A stretch of DNA of 64,000 nt from Entomomonas sp945283395 (GCA_946480835.1 CAMLLC010000002.1:248001-312000), one strand, 5' to 3'; positions 1 to 10,633 are shown, counted from the stretch's first letter. The notes: generated by a model from the sequence alone, not told the origin. A program made the numbers and translations.

Positions 1-1066
1 CAGCGATAGCGGTAATTATAACAATAACAGCAAAGTAGTTAACAAGTTCAATGAGATTAGAATTTCTAAGTTTGAAGTTTTTCTCTACCCAAAAGTAAGA
101 TAATGTGCCTAACAAAAGAGAGAGTGTTAAGCCTAAAATAATAGCGTACTTATTATCTAGTACATTGCAGAAACGTAAAAAAACGACTATAGGCCAATGC
201 CAAAGATAAGTAGAATAAGAAATATTTCCGAGAAATTGTATAATTCTGTTGCTAGTGATAAAACCTTCATTGTGACGAGCAGTAACTATCAGCATAGCAC
301 CTATTACTGGAATAGCTGCTAAATAGCCAGGCCAATTAGAATTATCATTTATTTTAAAGACGCTTAAAAAAATTAAAAATAATCCTAAGTAATGCAAGTA
401 TATACGCTTTTGGGAAGATAAATTATTGTTGGCAAAAGGAAATAGATAAATTATTCCCCCCGCTAACATTTCCCACATTCTGATAGGTAATAGATAATAA
501 GCTGCAGTTAAATTAATTGGAGTGTAATAGACTGAATAGCTATAAGATAAAAGGGCTAAAATTAATAGTAAGTATTTGACAGTTATGCGATTAATTAACT
601 TGAATAATAATAAGAGAATGAGCGGATAAAATAAATAGAATTGCCATTCAGCTGACAAAGACCATGTATGGAGTAACCAGTTATATTGGGCAGGCGCATC
701 AAAATAACCACTATCTTTAGTAAAAGCTATATTAGAAATGAACTGAATGGTCTTTTGGGTATAGCGGGTAAGGCTTCGATAGTCGTCATAAGGAAAGAAG
801 AAAAAGCCAAATGCCAATAAGAACAAACATAATACTGCTAAAGCAGGAATAATGCGCCTTGCTCTATGTAAGTAAAATTGCAGCAAGGAAAAAGTATTTT
901 TATCAATTTTCTCCACAATAATGGCAGTCATTAAAAAACCAGAAATAACAAAAAAAATATCTAAACCGGCCAACCCTCCACTAAATAAAGGCAGATGAAA
1001 ATGAAAGGCTAATACGGTTATTAAACCTAGCCCTCTAAGACCATTGATATCTTTTCTAAAATTCAT
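1..1066 (-). CDS. OafA-type acyltransferase, partial (C-terminus beyond window)
   Basis: The ATG lies at 1064-1066 and the frame is open leftwards to the edge of the window, so only the N-terminal membrane acyltransferase 3 domain is visible. It starts with MNFRKDINGLRG and has the family features: the N-terminal Arg plus the FHFH histidine region, FFVISGFLMT, HRARRIIPAL, WSLSAEWQFYLFYP and SYSTYLWHWP, in a chain of about ten hydrophobic segments. Family knowledge: these integral membrane enzymes move acetyl or similar acyl groups onto surface polysaccharides. It is the leftmost of five tandem paralogues on this strand. The following gene starts only 25 bp away, so they may be co-transcribed. 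The SGNH domain seen in its neighbours would lie outside the window. The acceptor is unknown. Confidence 0.9.
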   Translation of the reverse strand, partial: MNFRKDINGLRGLGLITVLAFHFHLPLFSGGLAGLDIFFVISGFLMTAIIVEKIDKNTFSLLQFYLHRARRIIPALAVLCLFLLAFGFFFFPYDDYRSLTRYTQKTIQFISNIAFTKDSGYFDAPAQYNWLLHTWSLSAEWQFYLFYPLILLLLFKLINRITVKYLLLILALLSYSYSVYYTPINLTAAYYLLPIRMWEMLAGGIIYLFPFANNNLSSQKRIYLHYLGLFLIFLSVFKINDNSNWPGYLAAIPVIGAMLIVTARHNEGFITSNRIIQFLGNISYSTYLWHWPIVVFLRFCNVLDNKYAIILGLTLSLLLGTLSYFWVEKNFKLRNSNLIELVNYFAVIVIITAIA

Positions 1067-1091
1067 ACAGTTAACACTATCGAGTTAAAGA

Positions 1092-3038
1092 TTAGTAAGG
1101 TACAGGAGAAGTAGAAATAACTTGTTTATTGAAAATTTGTTTAAATAAAGGTATTAATCGCATACTACCATATTCGGTAAGATGGTTGTCATCAAAATAT
1201 AGAGGCATATTTCCTTCTGTGGCCTTGCATATCTCGTCTTGACAAAAGTAAGGAGTAGGATCTAATAGCTGGACACCACATAAGTCTTTAGCTTCTTCCA
1301 TAACCTCTAAAATATAATGATTTTCTTGCTTATACTTTTCTAAAGGAATATTAATAGAGCTTGCCTGTGAACTGACCATTAAATGTGTAGCCATTTTTTT
1401 TGCTACATTAATAGCAGGACGTGGAATAGGCTTGACTATATATACTGGGCGAGTTTTAGCTACTTTACACATGGTTTGTAAATAGGCTGCTTTATATTGC
1501 TGATAAAAATCATTACGATCTTTGGCAGGTTGTGTAAAATAAAGATTAGGTTTAGTGGTTAAGAAAAAATAGGTCAAAAAATTAGAAAAAACTACAGGAA
1601 CATTGGGATAAGCAGTTGCTAGTAATTTAAATTTGTCCTCTATTAAATGAGAGCAGCCATCTTTACGACCATCTGAAAATTTAGCACCTTCTATCATAGG
1701 GCAAGCAATATAAGCCCATAGTATGGTTGAACCAGTAGTATTGGCTTTTTGGATAGCAGGAAAGATTACGCCAGCGTGGCTATCACCCATGATGATCACT
1801 GAAGGGGCTTGCTCGCCTATTTTACACTCAGGAAAAATAGGCATGTCATGGCTTATCAGACAATGCTTAGTCACTTCATTAGTTTTATGTTCAACTGCAT
1901 AATTGATTTTTTGGAATGTTTCAGAAAATAAACTATTTTGACGTATGTTAGCATGATGTTTTATAAGTGATATCATTAATGCGGCTAGAGCAATAACAAA
2001 GGCTACAATTAGAATATATTTAATAAGTTCAAGAAATTTATTTGCTTTTAAGGTAAAGCGTTTTTCTACTAAAAAGTAAGAAAGATAACCTAAGAAAAGT
2101 GATAATAGAATACCTGATATCATAAAGATAGGTTTATGAACCAGGCCGCAAATCAATAAAAAAACGGCAATAGGCCAATGCCATAAATAGACGGAGTAAG
2201 AAATTTTACCTAACCATTGACAAAGAATATTTCCAGTAATAAAACTATCACGATTAGCAATTAAAATAAACATAGTACCCATTACCGGGATAGTGGCTAA
2301 ATAACTTGGCCATAGCATGGTTTCTTGTATTGTTAAAATCGCTATTAAAATAATAGCAAATCCACTATATTCTAGAATTTTTTTGATATTTTCATTGAGT
2401 TGTGCTGGAAATAAAAAGAGTATTCCGCCAGCTAACATTTCCCAAGCTCTAGTAGGAAGTAGGTAAAACGCTGCTGATCTATCAATAGGTGTATAAACAA
2501 TAGAAATAGTTAAAGAGCTTAATAGCACAATAATTACTAGTGCCTTAAGAGTAGACTCACTAAAGCATTTACTTAGTAGCAGAATAATTAAAGGATAAAT
2601 TAAGTAAAATTGCCATTCTACCGATAGCGACCAAGTGTGGAGTAGCCAATTTTCTTGAGAGGGAGAATCAAAATAACCTGATGAACTATAAAACTGATAA
2701 TTAGAAGTAAATAACATTACTTTTCTAATAATCCTCATTAGATCCTTATAGTCTGGTGTTAATAAATAAAGATAGCCAAAAGCTATCATAACAACGCAAA
2801 GTACTGCAAGCGCAGGAATAATGCGACGTGCTCTATGTAAATAAAAATCTAATAATGAAAAACATTGATCTCTAAGTCTGCCGAAAATAATTCCTGTCAT
2901 CAAATAGCCAGAAATAACAAAAAATATATCTACACCTACAAAACCACCTGAAAAAGCAGATACCTTAAAATGAAATAAGACAACTGCTAATACAGCAAAT
3001 GCCCTAACGCCATTAATATCTTTTCTAAATTTCATCAT
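1092..3038 (-). CDS. OafA-type acyltransferase with C-terminal SGNH domain
   Basis: 648 aa. Residues 1-335 form the membrane acyltransferase 3 domain, with R12 and H23 in the first helix, FFVISGYLMT near 40 and WSLSVEWQFY near 136. After a linker helix comes a periplasmic SGNH-hydrolase-like domain with GDSHAG (Ser420) and DDNH (Asp617, His619), the expected Ser/Asp/His catalytic elements. Family knowledge: in OafA-type proteins the membrane domain passes an acyl group to the SGNH domain, which O-acylates O-antigen, capsule or peptidoglycan-linked sugars. MMKF gives two adjacent possible start codons. It belongs to the tandem array and sits 76 bp from the next upstream copy. The sugar acceptor cannot be read from the sequence. 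Confidence 0.92.
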   Translation of the reverse strand: MMKFRKDINGVRAFAVLAVVLFHFKVSAFSGGFVGVDIFFVISGYLMTGIIFGRLRDQCFSLLDFYLHRARRIIPALAVLCVVMIAFGYLYLLTPDYKDLMRIIRKVMLFTSNYQFYSSSGYFDSPSQENWLLHTWSLSVEWQFYLIYPLIILLLSKCFSESTLKALVIIVLLSSLTISIVYTPIDRSAAFYLLPTRAWEMLAGGILFLFPAQLNENIKKILEYSGFAIILIAILTIQETMLWPSYLATIPVMGTMFILIANRDSFITGNILCQWLGKISYSVYLWHWPIAVFLLICGLVHKPIFMISGILLSLFLGYLSYFLVEKRFTLKANKFLELIKYILIVAFVIALAALMISLIKHHANIRQNSLFSETFQKINYAVEHKTNEVTKHCLISHDMPIFPECKIGEQAPSVIIMGDSHAGVIFPAIQKANTTGSTILWAYIACPMIEGAKFSDGRKDGCSHLIEDKFKLLATAYPNVPVVFSNFLTYFFLTTKPNLYFTQPAKDRNDFYQQYKAAYLQTMCKVAKTRPVYIVKPIPRPAINVAKKMATHLMVSSQASSINIPLEKYKQENHYILEVMEEAKDLCGVQLLDPTPYFCQDEICKATEGNMPLYFDDNHLTEYGSMRLIPLFKQIFNKQVISTSPVPY

Positions 3039-3114
3039 AAAATTTATATAATTCTTGAATAACTTGTCTATTTATCTATAACTTGTTAATTTATAATACC
3101 ATTTGATGATAAGT

Positions 3115-5043
3115 TTACTTAATAGTTGAAGCTTTCTGATCAAATATAGGTTTGAATAAAGGCTCCAGCAGTGCTGAACCATAACCATTTAAATGGTTGT
3201 CATCTGCATAAAGTGCTTTACCTTTCAAAGATCCCATACATTTCTTCCCGTCTGGACAGAGATAAGGTATAGGATCAAGTAACTCTATACCGCATTGTTG
3301 CTTAGCTTGATTCATTAAAGATAATACAAAAAGATGACGCTGCTGGTATTGTTCTAAGGGTAGCATAATCTCTCTGATATTAGTAATAAAATGCGATTGC
3401 ATTTGTAAGCTTTTAAGTACATTTGTCCTCATTTCAGGAATAGGTTTTACTAAATAAACAGGGCGGTTTTTAGCGAGGGTACACAACGAATTAAGGTATG
3501 TTTGTCGATATTTATCTAGATAATCTTGGGTAACTTTATGCTCAAACCCTTTGAAAGAGACGAAATGGCCCCCTATATCGGCAGGATCTAAGTAAAGACT
3601 AGCCCTATTGATGACTATTAAAGGTACGCCTTGATAAGAAGTAGCAAGACGTTTGAAGGCATGTTCAGTAAAGCTGTGGCAAATAGTATTTTCTTTGTTA
3701 CTTTTAAATTCATATTCATTTAGTGTTGGGCAACCACCTCTATACCACAATAAGCTTTTCTGTGGATTAACAGCTTGCACTGCAGATGCAATAGAACCAG
3801 CATGACTGTCACCTAAAATAATAGTAGTGATTTGCCCTTCACCCAATTGGCAATCTACTATAAAGTCATCTTTAGGTAAGCAATGCTTTTTAACAGTGGG
3901 AGGATTAGTTTGAGCTGTTGGTTCTAAAGTTTTTCTAGGATATTTTTTGGCTAAAGAAGCAATACTAGGAGATAAAATACCTCCAATTATAATTACTATT
4001 ACTAAATAATTGATAGCCGTTTTGTTTCGACTGTTTTTAAATTTTGAGAATACTTGCTCTACACTATAGTAAGAAAAGGTAGCTAGTAATAAGGAGATAA
4101 TAATCCCTCCAATAATAAACGTAGGTTGTTCTGCTAAGCCACAGAAATATAAAAAAACAGCGATTGGCCAATGCCATAAATAGACAGAGTAAGAAATTTT
4201 ACCTAAAAACTGCGAAACAAAATTGCCATTAATAAAAGATTCTCTATTACCATATAAAATCAACATAGTACCCATAATTGGTAGAAGAGTATAATAACTA
4301 GGCCATGGGAAATTAGCGTTGAAGTAAAAAATACCCATTATTACCATTACTAAGCCTACCAATTCTAGGTTGAAACGGTTTTTAGTAGACAGCTTGAGTG
4401 GAAATAAAAACACTACAGCACCAGCTAACATTTCCCATGCTCTAGAGGGTAATAAATAAAAAGCGGCCGTAGGATTAGTATTAGCCAATGAAATAGCTAG
4501 CGTAAGAGATATTAAAGCTATTATGGCTAAGATCACCTTTATTAGTCTTTCTTTAATAATTTTACTCAGTAACGCTATGATAATAGGATAGAAAATATAA
4601 AATTGCCATTCAACGGATAATGACCAAGTGTGGAGCAACCAATTTTCTTGAGTAGGTGTGTCAAAGTAACCAGTTTTATTATAATAAGAGATATTAGAGA
4701 AAAATAACGTACTTGATTTGATATTCCTTAATAATTCCCGGTAATCTTCTGTTTGTAAATAGCACAATCCAAATAAAATAAGAGTAATACAGAGCACAAT
4801 TAGCGCCGGAATTATGCGTTTAGCTCTAGAAATATAAAAATCAATAATAGAAAATCTAGCTTCTCTTATACGACTAAAAATAATGGCTGTCATCAGATAA
4901 CCTGAGATGACAAAAAATACATCAACACCTGTAAAGCCACCGCTAAAACCTATTATCTTGAAATGAAATAACACGACGGCTATAACTGCTATAGCTCTTA
5001 GTCCATTAATATCTTTTCTAAATGTCATTAGCTTTTTATGCAA
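3115..5043 (-). CDS. OafA-type acyltransferase with C-terminal SGNH domain
   Basis: 642 aa with the same architecture as its left neighbour: an acyltransferase 3 membrane domain (RAIAVIAVVLFHF, FFVISGYLMT, WSLSVEWQFY, YSVYLWHWP) and then an SGNH domain with GDSHAG and DDNH. MHKKLMTF gives two in-frame starts. The second Met (MTFRKDING, start 5028) aligns with the starts of the paralogues and is the more likely one. Its DNA is very close to the decayed copy at 5495-7395 over the N-terminal region, including an unbroken identical run of more than 40 bp, which suggests recent duplication or gene conversion. The C-terminal halves of the paralogues diverge more than the membrane halves. Confidence 0.92.
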   Translation of the reverse strand: MHKKLMTFRKDINGLRAIAVIAVVLFHFKIIGFSGGFTGVDVFFVISGYLMTAIIFSRIREARFSIIDFYISRAKRIIPALIVLCITLILFGLCYLQTEDYRELLRNIKSSTLFFSNISYYNKTGYFDTPTQENWLLHTWSLSVEWQFYIFYPIIIALLSKIIKERLIKVILAIIALISLTLAISLANTNPTAAFYLLPSRAWEMLAGAVVFLFPLKLSTKNRFNLELVGLVMVIMGIFYFNANFPWPSYYTLLPIMGTMLILYGNRESFINGNFVSQFLGKISYSVYLWHWPIAVFLYFCGLAEQPTFIIGGIIISLLLATFSYYSVEQVFSKFKNSRNKTAINYLVIVIIIGGILSPSIASLAKKYPRKTLEPTAQTNPPTVKKHCLPKDDFIVDCQLGEGQITTIILGDSHAGSIASAVQAVNPQKSLLWYRGGCPTLNEYEFKSNKENTICHSFTEHAFKRLATSYQGVPLIVINRASLYLDPADIGGHFVSFKGFEHKVTQDYLDKYRQTYLNSLCTLAKNRPVYLVKPIPEMRTNVLKSLQMQSHFITNIREIMLPLEQYQQRHLFVLSLMNQAKQQCGIELLDPIPYLCPDGKKCMGSLKGKALYADDNHLNGYGSALLEPLFKPIFDQKASTIK

Positions 5044-5494
5044 AGAAGTGAGAAATTATTTGTAGAACCAAGAAAGTGAGCTTTATTTGGTTATATTTGA
5101 AAGAAAGTCATTAAAATAAAGTAATTTACTTTGCTATCTGTTTATTTTGGCAGAAATAATGGGTAGTATCAAGCATAGGTATTAAATCTAGTAATATTAT
5201 TTGATTATTAACTTCCGCTAAAGCAACAAATTATCAAAGATAAAGTAGTTATTTTGATAGATAAATCTATAAATAATAAGCCTCACTAATAAATTTATTA
5301 GAATGTTAACTAAGCTTGGTTTTGTAGGCTCTATTTAGCCCACTTTTCTTTATCAAAACTTTTTTATAAGCTTGGCTTTCTGATTTGTCTAATTGTAATT
5401 ATTACTAGAAATACTCAGCTATTCATAATTTTTCTATTTGTTGAAGCAAGCTCAAATTAGTTAATAATGTATTCATATTAAACACTAGCAATGA
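5044..5494. other. 450-bp intergenic stretch, no gene seen
   Basis: AT-rich spacer between the acyltransferase gene at 3115-5043 and the remnant of the next copy. I see no convincing ORF or ribosome binding site. The only feature is a short AT palindrome (CTAATAAA/TTTATTAG) at 5286-5301 of unknown meaning. Confidence 0.5.
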
Positions 5495-7395
5495 TTATTG
5501 ATTATCTTTAAAAAATTTTATAAACAAAGGCTTAATTAGCTCTTTACCATAATTATTGAGATGATTATTATCTTGATAAAGAGATTTACCATTTATGGAA
5601 CCTAAGCAATTTTAACCGTTTGGGCATATATATGGGGTAGGATCAAGTAATTTTATACCACATTTTTCTTTAGCTAAATCCATTGCTTCTAGGGTAGTTT
5701 GCTGTTTTTGTACATGCTGACTAAAAGGTACCGTTATATCATGAAGATGAATAGGCAGATATTGCTGCATTGATAAACTTCTAGGAATGTTGGTATCCAT
5801 TTCAGGAATAGGTTTTACTAAATAAACAGGTCTATTTTTTGCTAATTCACAAAAAGTATCTACAAATACTTCTTTATATTTTTTTAGATAAGTAGTATTA
5901 ACTACTCTTGGAGTGTTCTTAAAGGTTATAAGATGATTCCCCTCATTTTGCGGATTGATATAAAGATTGTGACGATTACTGACAACCAGTGGAATTGCTA
6001 AATAAGAATTGCTTAGTTGATTCATGACTGCTTGGTTAAATTGTTGACAGTTTATGGTTTCTTTTTGATCTTGAAAGATAACATTATTCAAAATCGGGCA
6101 GCCACCTTTTCGCCAAGATAAGGTTTTAGAGGGATTGGTTTCTTCTATAACTTTTTTAAGCATATTAGCATGGCTATCACCAATTAAGATAATAGATACT
6201 TTACCAGATCCAAGTTCACAGTCAGTAAGTTGTGCGTAAGTGGTATTAGCTTGGCAATGTTGTTGTTTGATAGTAGCCTCTCTTTGGTATATATAAAAAT
6301 TATTTTGTTTGGGGTATTTATGGACAATTGAAGCTATAATAGGCGTAAAAACAGCTCCTATAAAAATGTTAAAAAGAAAATATTTTATAAGTATTAACCG
6401 AGTTTTATTCGTTTTTATAAAGTGTTGTTCTATAAAGTAATAAGGAAAGTGTACTTAATATTTTAATGGCTAAAAAGCTTGTTAAAATTGCTAAATAATT
6501 AGCTGATGAATTGGAGAAATATAAAAATACTGCAAAAGGCCAATGCCATAAATAGATAGAATAAGAAATTTTACCTATGAATTGAGAAAGTGGGTTACAA
6601 GTTATAAAGGATTTTTTATTAGCATATAAAATCAATACAACTCCTAGAAAGGTTAAGAGAGAATGAAAGCTTGGCCAAGGAAAGCTTGAGTTAAAGTAAA
6701 AGATCGTTACTATTAACATCAGTAAACCCGTTAACTCTAAGATAAAACGGTTTTAGATGAAAAATTGAGTGGATAGAGAAATACTAAACCACCAGCTAAC
6801 ATTTCCCAGGCTCTTGAGGGTAATAAATAAAAAGAAGCAGAAGGATTGAAATTTGCAAGAATAATAGAGAATAAAAAGGATATTAGAGCAGTTATTATTA
6901 AAATAATTTTAATAATGGGTTCTTTAATAAATCGACTTAATAATTTGATTAATACAGGATAAATGATATAAAACTGCCATTCAACAGATAAAGACCAAGT
7001 AAGTATTAACCAGTTTTCTTGCGTAGGTGTGTCAAAATATCCTGATTCATAAAAATAAGATATGTTAGAAAAAATAATATACTACGTTTCGTATTTCTTA
7101 AAATACTCCGAAAATCATTAAATTGTAAATAAAAAAACCAAATAGTATAAGTGCTATGCATAAAAAAGCTAAGGCCGGAATAATACGTTTGGCTCTAGAA
7201 ATATAAAAATCAGTGATAGAAAATTTAGCTTCTCTTGTACGACTAAAAATAATGGCTGTCATCAGATAACCTGAGATGACAAAAAACATCAACACCTGTA
7301 AAGCCACCGCTGAAGCCTGCTATCTTGAAGTGAAATAATACGACAGCTATGACTGCAATAGCCCTAAGTCCATTAATATCTTTTCTAAATGTCAT
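5495..7395 (-). pseudogene. Decayed OafA-type acyltransferase/SGNH gene
   Basis: A full-length homologue of the neighbouring acyltransferases can be traced from the ATG at 7393-7395 (MTFRKDINGL...) to the TAA at 5495-5497 (...FIKFFKDNQ), but it is broken several times. Near 7287, two bases are missing inside the FFVD(V/I)FFVISG region compared with the intact copy at 3115-5043. A second frameshift follows near 7110. The SYSIYLWHWP segment is in another frame at 6405-6719. An in-frame TAA at 5612-5614 replaces a residue in CPNG-x-NCLG of the SGNH domain. Because lesions occur in both domains, function is lost. It may still act as a donor for gene conversion with its neighbours. Confidence 0.9.
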
Positions 7396-7428
7396 ATAGC
7401 GTCTCTGCTATTAGTCTAGTCAGTATGG

Positions 7429-9351
7429 CTAGTAATGACTAGTTGTTACTGATTTATTAATTAAGTTTTTAAATAAAGGCTCCAATTTTTTCATACCATT
7501 TATATTAATGTGATTATCATCAAAATAATAGGAGACCCCGTGTAAAGTACCTATACATTGTTTGCCATTTGGACATAAGTAAGGTATGGGGTCTAACAAT
7601 ATTAAACCACATTTTTGGCTAGCTTGAGCCATGGCTTGAAGAGGAATTTTATTTTTTTCAAGATAGCTTTCCATGGAAATATTAATATCTTTTATTTTAG
7701 ATAATAAAATAGATTGCATAAAAAGTGTTTTCTGAATGGGTATATCCATGGTTGGTATCGGTTTTAGCACATAAACAGGTCTATTCTTCGCTAACTTACA
7801 CATGGTGTCTATATAATGTTTAGTATAATCGGCAATAAACTCATCAGTTATTTTACTGACAGGTTTATTAAAATAAATAAAGTGGCCAGTTTGGTCAAAA
7901 GGGTTAGTATAAAGGTAATGACCATTTACAATTAATAGCGGCACCTTGCGGTAATGGTGAGCTAAGATCTCAAATTTTTGTTTTAAGAAAGCACTGCAAG
8001 ATTCTTTTGCCCTTGGGTCTTTATATTTATAGCCTTGCATAACCAAACAACCACCAACTCCCCAGTAAATTCCAGTGATTTCAGGATTAGCAAAATAAAC
8101 AGAATTACTAATACCTACTGAGTGACTATCACCCCATACAATATAACTAACGGGAGTTTTATTAGGATTAATGACACAATCGCTTCCATTGCTACAATTA
8201 GTTGGATAAAATCTTACCCATTCATTATATTTAACTTTAGCCAAACTTTGAGGGCGAAGATGAGGATACTTTTTAGCTATAATGCTCATGATCGAAGCTA
8301 GTCCAGAGATGGCTAGTATAACTATAAGGTATTTAATGACTTCTTTACCAAAAGTGGTGTTGATTTTAAATTTTGTTTCAACAAAAAAATAAGATAAAGT
8401 TCCTAAAATAAGCGAGACAATAATCCCATAAATAACATAATAGGTATGCAACATATTACATAAATAGAACCATACTGCGATAGGCCAATGCCATAAATAA
8501 ACAGAATAGGAGATATTACCTAAAAATTGTAAGATTATATTATCAGTAATAATAGATTTTTTATCAGCTATCACTATTAACGCACTGCCTATAATAGGGA
8601 CTAGGGCTAAATAACCAGGCCATGACATCGCATCTTCTGGGCTTAGCCCAAATAGGGTAATGATGATAAAGATAATACCTATTAAATGAATTAAAGTTTT
8701 AGGTTTTTCTTTTAATTTGATAGGGTATAAATAAATTAAACTACCTGATAATAGTTCCCACGCTCTAGTAGGAAGAAGGTAATAGGCAGCAGAGTTATTT
8801 AGTGGAGTATAATAAATACAAAATACTAAGGATATAGTAGTTAATGCTACTAAAATCCATTTAATAGCTTTTTCTTCAAAAAATTTGGATAAGCTTAAAA
8901 TGATGATAGGATAAAGTATATAGAACTGCCATTCAATAGAGAGTGACCAAGTATGAAGTAACCAGTTTTCTTTAGATGGGGTAGCAAAATAATCTATATC
9001 TCTGTAATAGGCAATATTAGAGATAAACTGGATACTTTTTCTAACATTTGTCAAAGCATTTTTGTAATCATGGGTTTGTAAATAAAAAAAACCAAATACG
9101 ATGATAGCTAAGCATAGTATGGCTAAGGCAGGAATTATGCGACGGCAACGATAGGCATAAAACTCTAAAAAAGAAAATCTATCTTTTCTTAATCGGCTAA
9201 AGATGATATTAGTCATCAAAAAACCTGATATAAAATAGAATAAATCTAGGCCTCCAAAACATCTATCAAAGCCAGGTATTTCAAAATGATATAAAACAAC
9301 AGCTATTAAACCAATAGCTCTTATACCATTAATGTCTTTTCTGTAGGTCAT
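7429..9351 (-). CDS. OafA-type acyltransferase with C-terminal SGNH domain
   Basis: 640 aa, first and most divergent member of the array in the direction of transcription. The membrane domain shows RAIGLIAVVLYHF, LFYFISGFLMT, CRRIIPALAIL, WSLSIEWQFYILYP and YSVYLWHWP. The SGNH domain has GDSHS in place of GDSHAG and ends with DDNH. Compared with its neighbours it has ICGN-like changes around the glycine-rich segment after H23 (GFDRCFGGLDLFYF), so acceptor or donor use may differ. The start MTYRKDING is conserved in the array. It lies 33 bp upstream of the decayed copy and 125 bp from the convergently placed end of sprT. Confidence 0.92.
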   Translation of the reverse strand: MTYRKDINGIRAIGLIAVVLYHFEIPGFDRCFGGLDLFYFISGFLMTNIIFSRLRKDRFSFLEFYAYRCRRIIPALAILCLAIIVFGFFYLQTHDYKNALTNVRKSIQFISNIAYYRDIDYFATPSKENWLLHTWSLSIEWQFYILYPIIILSLSKFFEEKAIKWILVALTTISLVFCIYYTPLNNSAAYYLLPTRAWELLSGSLIYLYPIKLKEKPKTLIHLIGIIFIIITLFGLSPEDAMSWPGYLALVPIIGSALIVIADKKSIITDNIILQFLGNISYSVYLWHWPIAVWFYLCNMLHTYYVIYGIIVSLILGTLSYFFVETKFKINTTFGKEVIKYLIVILAISGLASIMSIIAKKYPHLRPQSLAKVKYNEWVRFYPTNCSNGSDCVINPNKTPVSYIVWGDSHSVGISNSVYFANPEITGIYWGVGGCLVMQGYKYKDPRAKESCSAFLKQKFEILAHHYRKVPLLIVNGHYLYTNPFDQTGHFIYFNKPVSKITDEFIADYTKHYIDTMCKLAKNRPVYVLKPIPTMDIPIQKTLFMQSILLSKIKDINISMESYLEKNKIPLQAMAQASQKCGLILLDPIPYLCPNGKQCIGTLHGVSYYFDDNHININGMKKLEPLFKNLINKSVTTSHY

Positions 9352-9476
9352 AGTGGATTTGAATCAAAGATGATGAATTATTAAAGAGAGACTATACTCT
9401 ACTGGAATTTAATGTAATTTGACAATTTATTAGTCATGTTTCATGAAAAATAGTGATAATTATTTTAAAAAACTCA

Positions 9477-10010
9477 TTAATGATAATCTATTTTGCCAGT
9501 ATTATGTAACGTCTTTCTACAATATTTACAGATATATTGATATCCTTGAGATATTAAGTAGTGTCGACGTGCAGTTAATGGATGGATTAGATTTGCGCAC
9601 TGGCAATTATATAGATAGTAACGTTTCTTTTTCTTTATTATGGGATAATGATGACAACGTTCTGCAGGCAATTGATAAACAATCTGCATAATATGCTGCC
9701 ATTCTTTGCCATGCGGTTTAATATGTAAACCAAATAACTGATAAGCTATCAAATGTGCTACTTCATGAGGTACAGTTTGCTCTAAAAAATGTTGTTGATT
9801 GGCAAAGAAGAGAGATTTGTTAAAACGTAATAAATTGTTATAGGGATTGGCTGTTCCGGCATTATTTCCCTGTAAATCTAAACGAATAGTAGGGCGCGTA
9901 AAAGAACGTTTAAAAAGAAGTTCTGCTTGTACATAGCTCGTTGAAATTTTCAGGCTCAACAAATTAAACAATGCTTCTTCGTTAATATTAACTTTTTGTG
10001 TTTGGTGCAT
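9477..10010 (-). CDS. sprT: SprT family zinc metalloprotease-like protein
   Basis: 177 aa. The central motif VPHEVAHLIAYQLFG is an HExxH zinc-protease signature and is followed by a conserved HGKEW segment. The C-terminus has a four-cysteine zinc ribbon (CQC ... CKYC). This is the SprT-like domain arrangement shared with eukaryotic Spartan proteases. Family knowledge: bacterial SprT was linked to bolA expression and its substrate is not established. The gene is divergent from ndk with about 170 bp between the starts, as in Pseudomonas-type genomes. Its upstream ribosome binding site is weak. Confidence 0.85.
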   Translation of the reverse strand: MHQTQKVNINEEALFNLLSLKISTSYVQAELLFKRSFTRPTIRLDLQGNNAGTANPYNNLLRFNKSLFFANQQHFLEQTVPHEVAHLIAYQLFGLHIKPHGKEWQHIMQIVYQLPAERCHHYPIIKKKKRYYLYNCQCANLIHPLTARRHYLISQGYQYICKYCRKTLHNTGKIDYH

Positions 10011-10179
10011 TGTGATAACAAGGTTATAATTAAGATATTAAAAATTAGCGAAATTATTATAACAATTCATTAAACATATTGTAATTTTGTTATAGTAAGC
10101 TGCTTTGTGCCTATAGGATTATACAAATTTTCTGCGTATAATTAATGAATTATAGTTTCATCCTTATTATGGAGTTTTT

Positions 10180-10611
10180 ATGGCTATTGAGCGTACCCTT
10201 TCTATTATTAAACCAGATGCTGTGGCTAAAAATGTTGTAGGTGAAATAATTAATCGTTTTGAAAAAGCTGGTTTACATGTGGTTGCTGCAAAAATGTTAC
10301 AATTATCTGAGCGAGAAGCAGCTGGTTTTTATGCTGAGCATAAGGAGCGCCCTTTTTTTAAAGATTTGGTTTCTTTTATGACTTCTGGGCCGATTGTTGT
10401 ACAGGTACTAGAGGGTGAAAATGCTATTGCAAAGAATCGTGAGCTAATGGGGGCAACTGATCCTAAAAAAGCTGATAAAGGAACTATTCGTGCAGATTTT
10501 GCAGTATCTATTGATGAAAATGCAGTACATGGATCCGATTCTTTGGCTGCTGCTGCCCGTGAAGTTAGCTACTTCTTTGCAGCTACTGAATTGTGTGCAA
10601 GAATTCGTTGA
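10180..10611 (+). CDS. ndk: Nucleoside diphosphate kinase
   Basis: 143 aa, normal family length. It transfers the gamma-phosphate of ATP to NDPs through a phosphohistidine. The active-site histidine is H117 in NAVHGSDS. The N-terminal ERTLSIIKPDAV strand and the ATDPKKADKGTIR Kpn-loop region are intact. It is the first gene of the conserved ndk-rlmN-pilF-rodZ-ispG-hisS-yfgM-bamB-der cluster, and rlmN begins 22 bp downstream. A clear GGAG ribosome binding site precedes the ATG. Confidence 0.98.
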   Translation: MAIERTLSIIKPDAVAKNVVGEIINRFEKAGLHVVAAKMLQLSEREAAGFYAEHKERPFFKDLVSFMTSGPIVVQVLEGENAIAKNRELMGATDPKKADKGTIRADFAVSIDENAVHGSDSLAAAAREVSYFFAATELCARIR

Positions 10612-10633
10612 TTGCTATTAGGTGCCCTGCTAG

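Noticed and set aside
9443..9691. 82-residue plus-strand ORF overlapping the end of sprT
   Set aside because: It lies antisense to the zinc-ribbon codons of sprT and has no ribosome binding site or protein-like composition.
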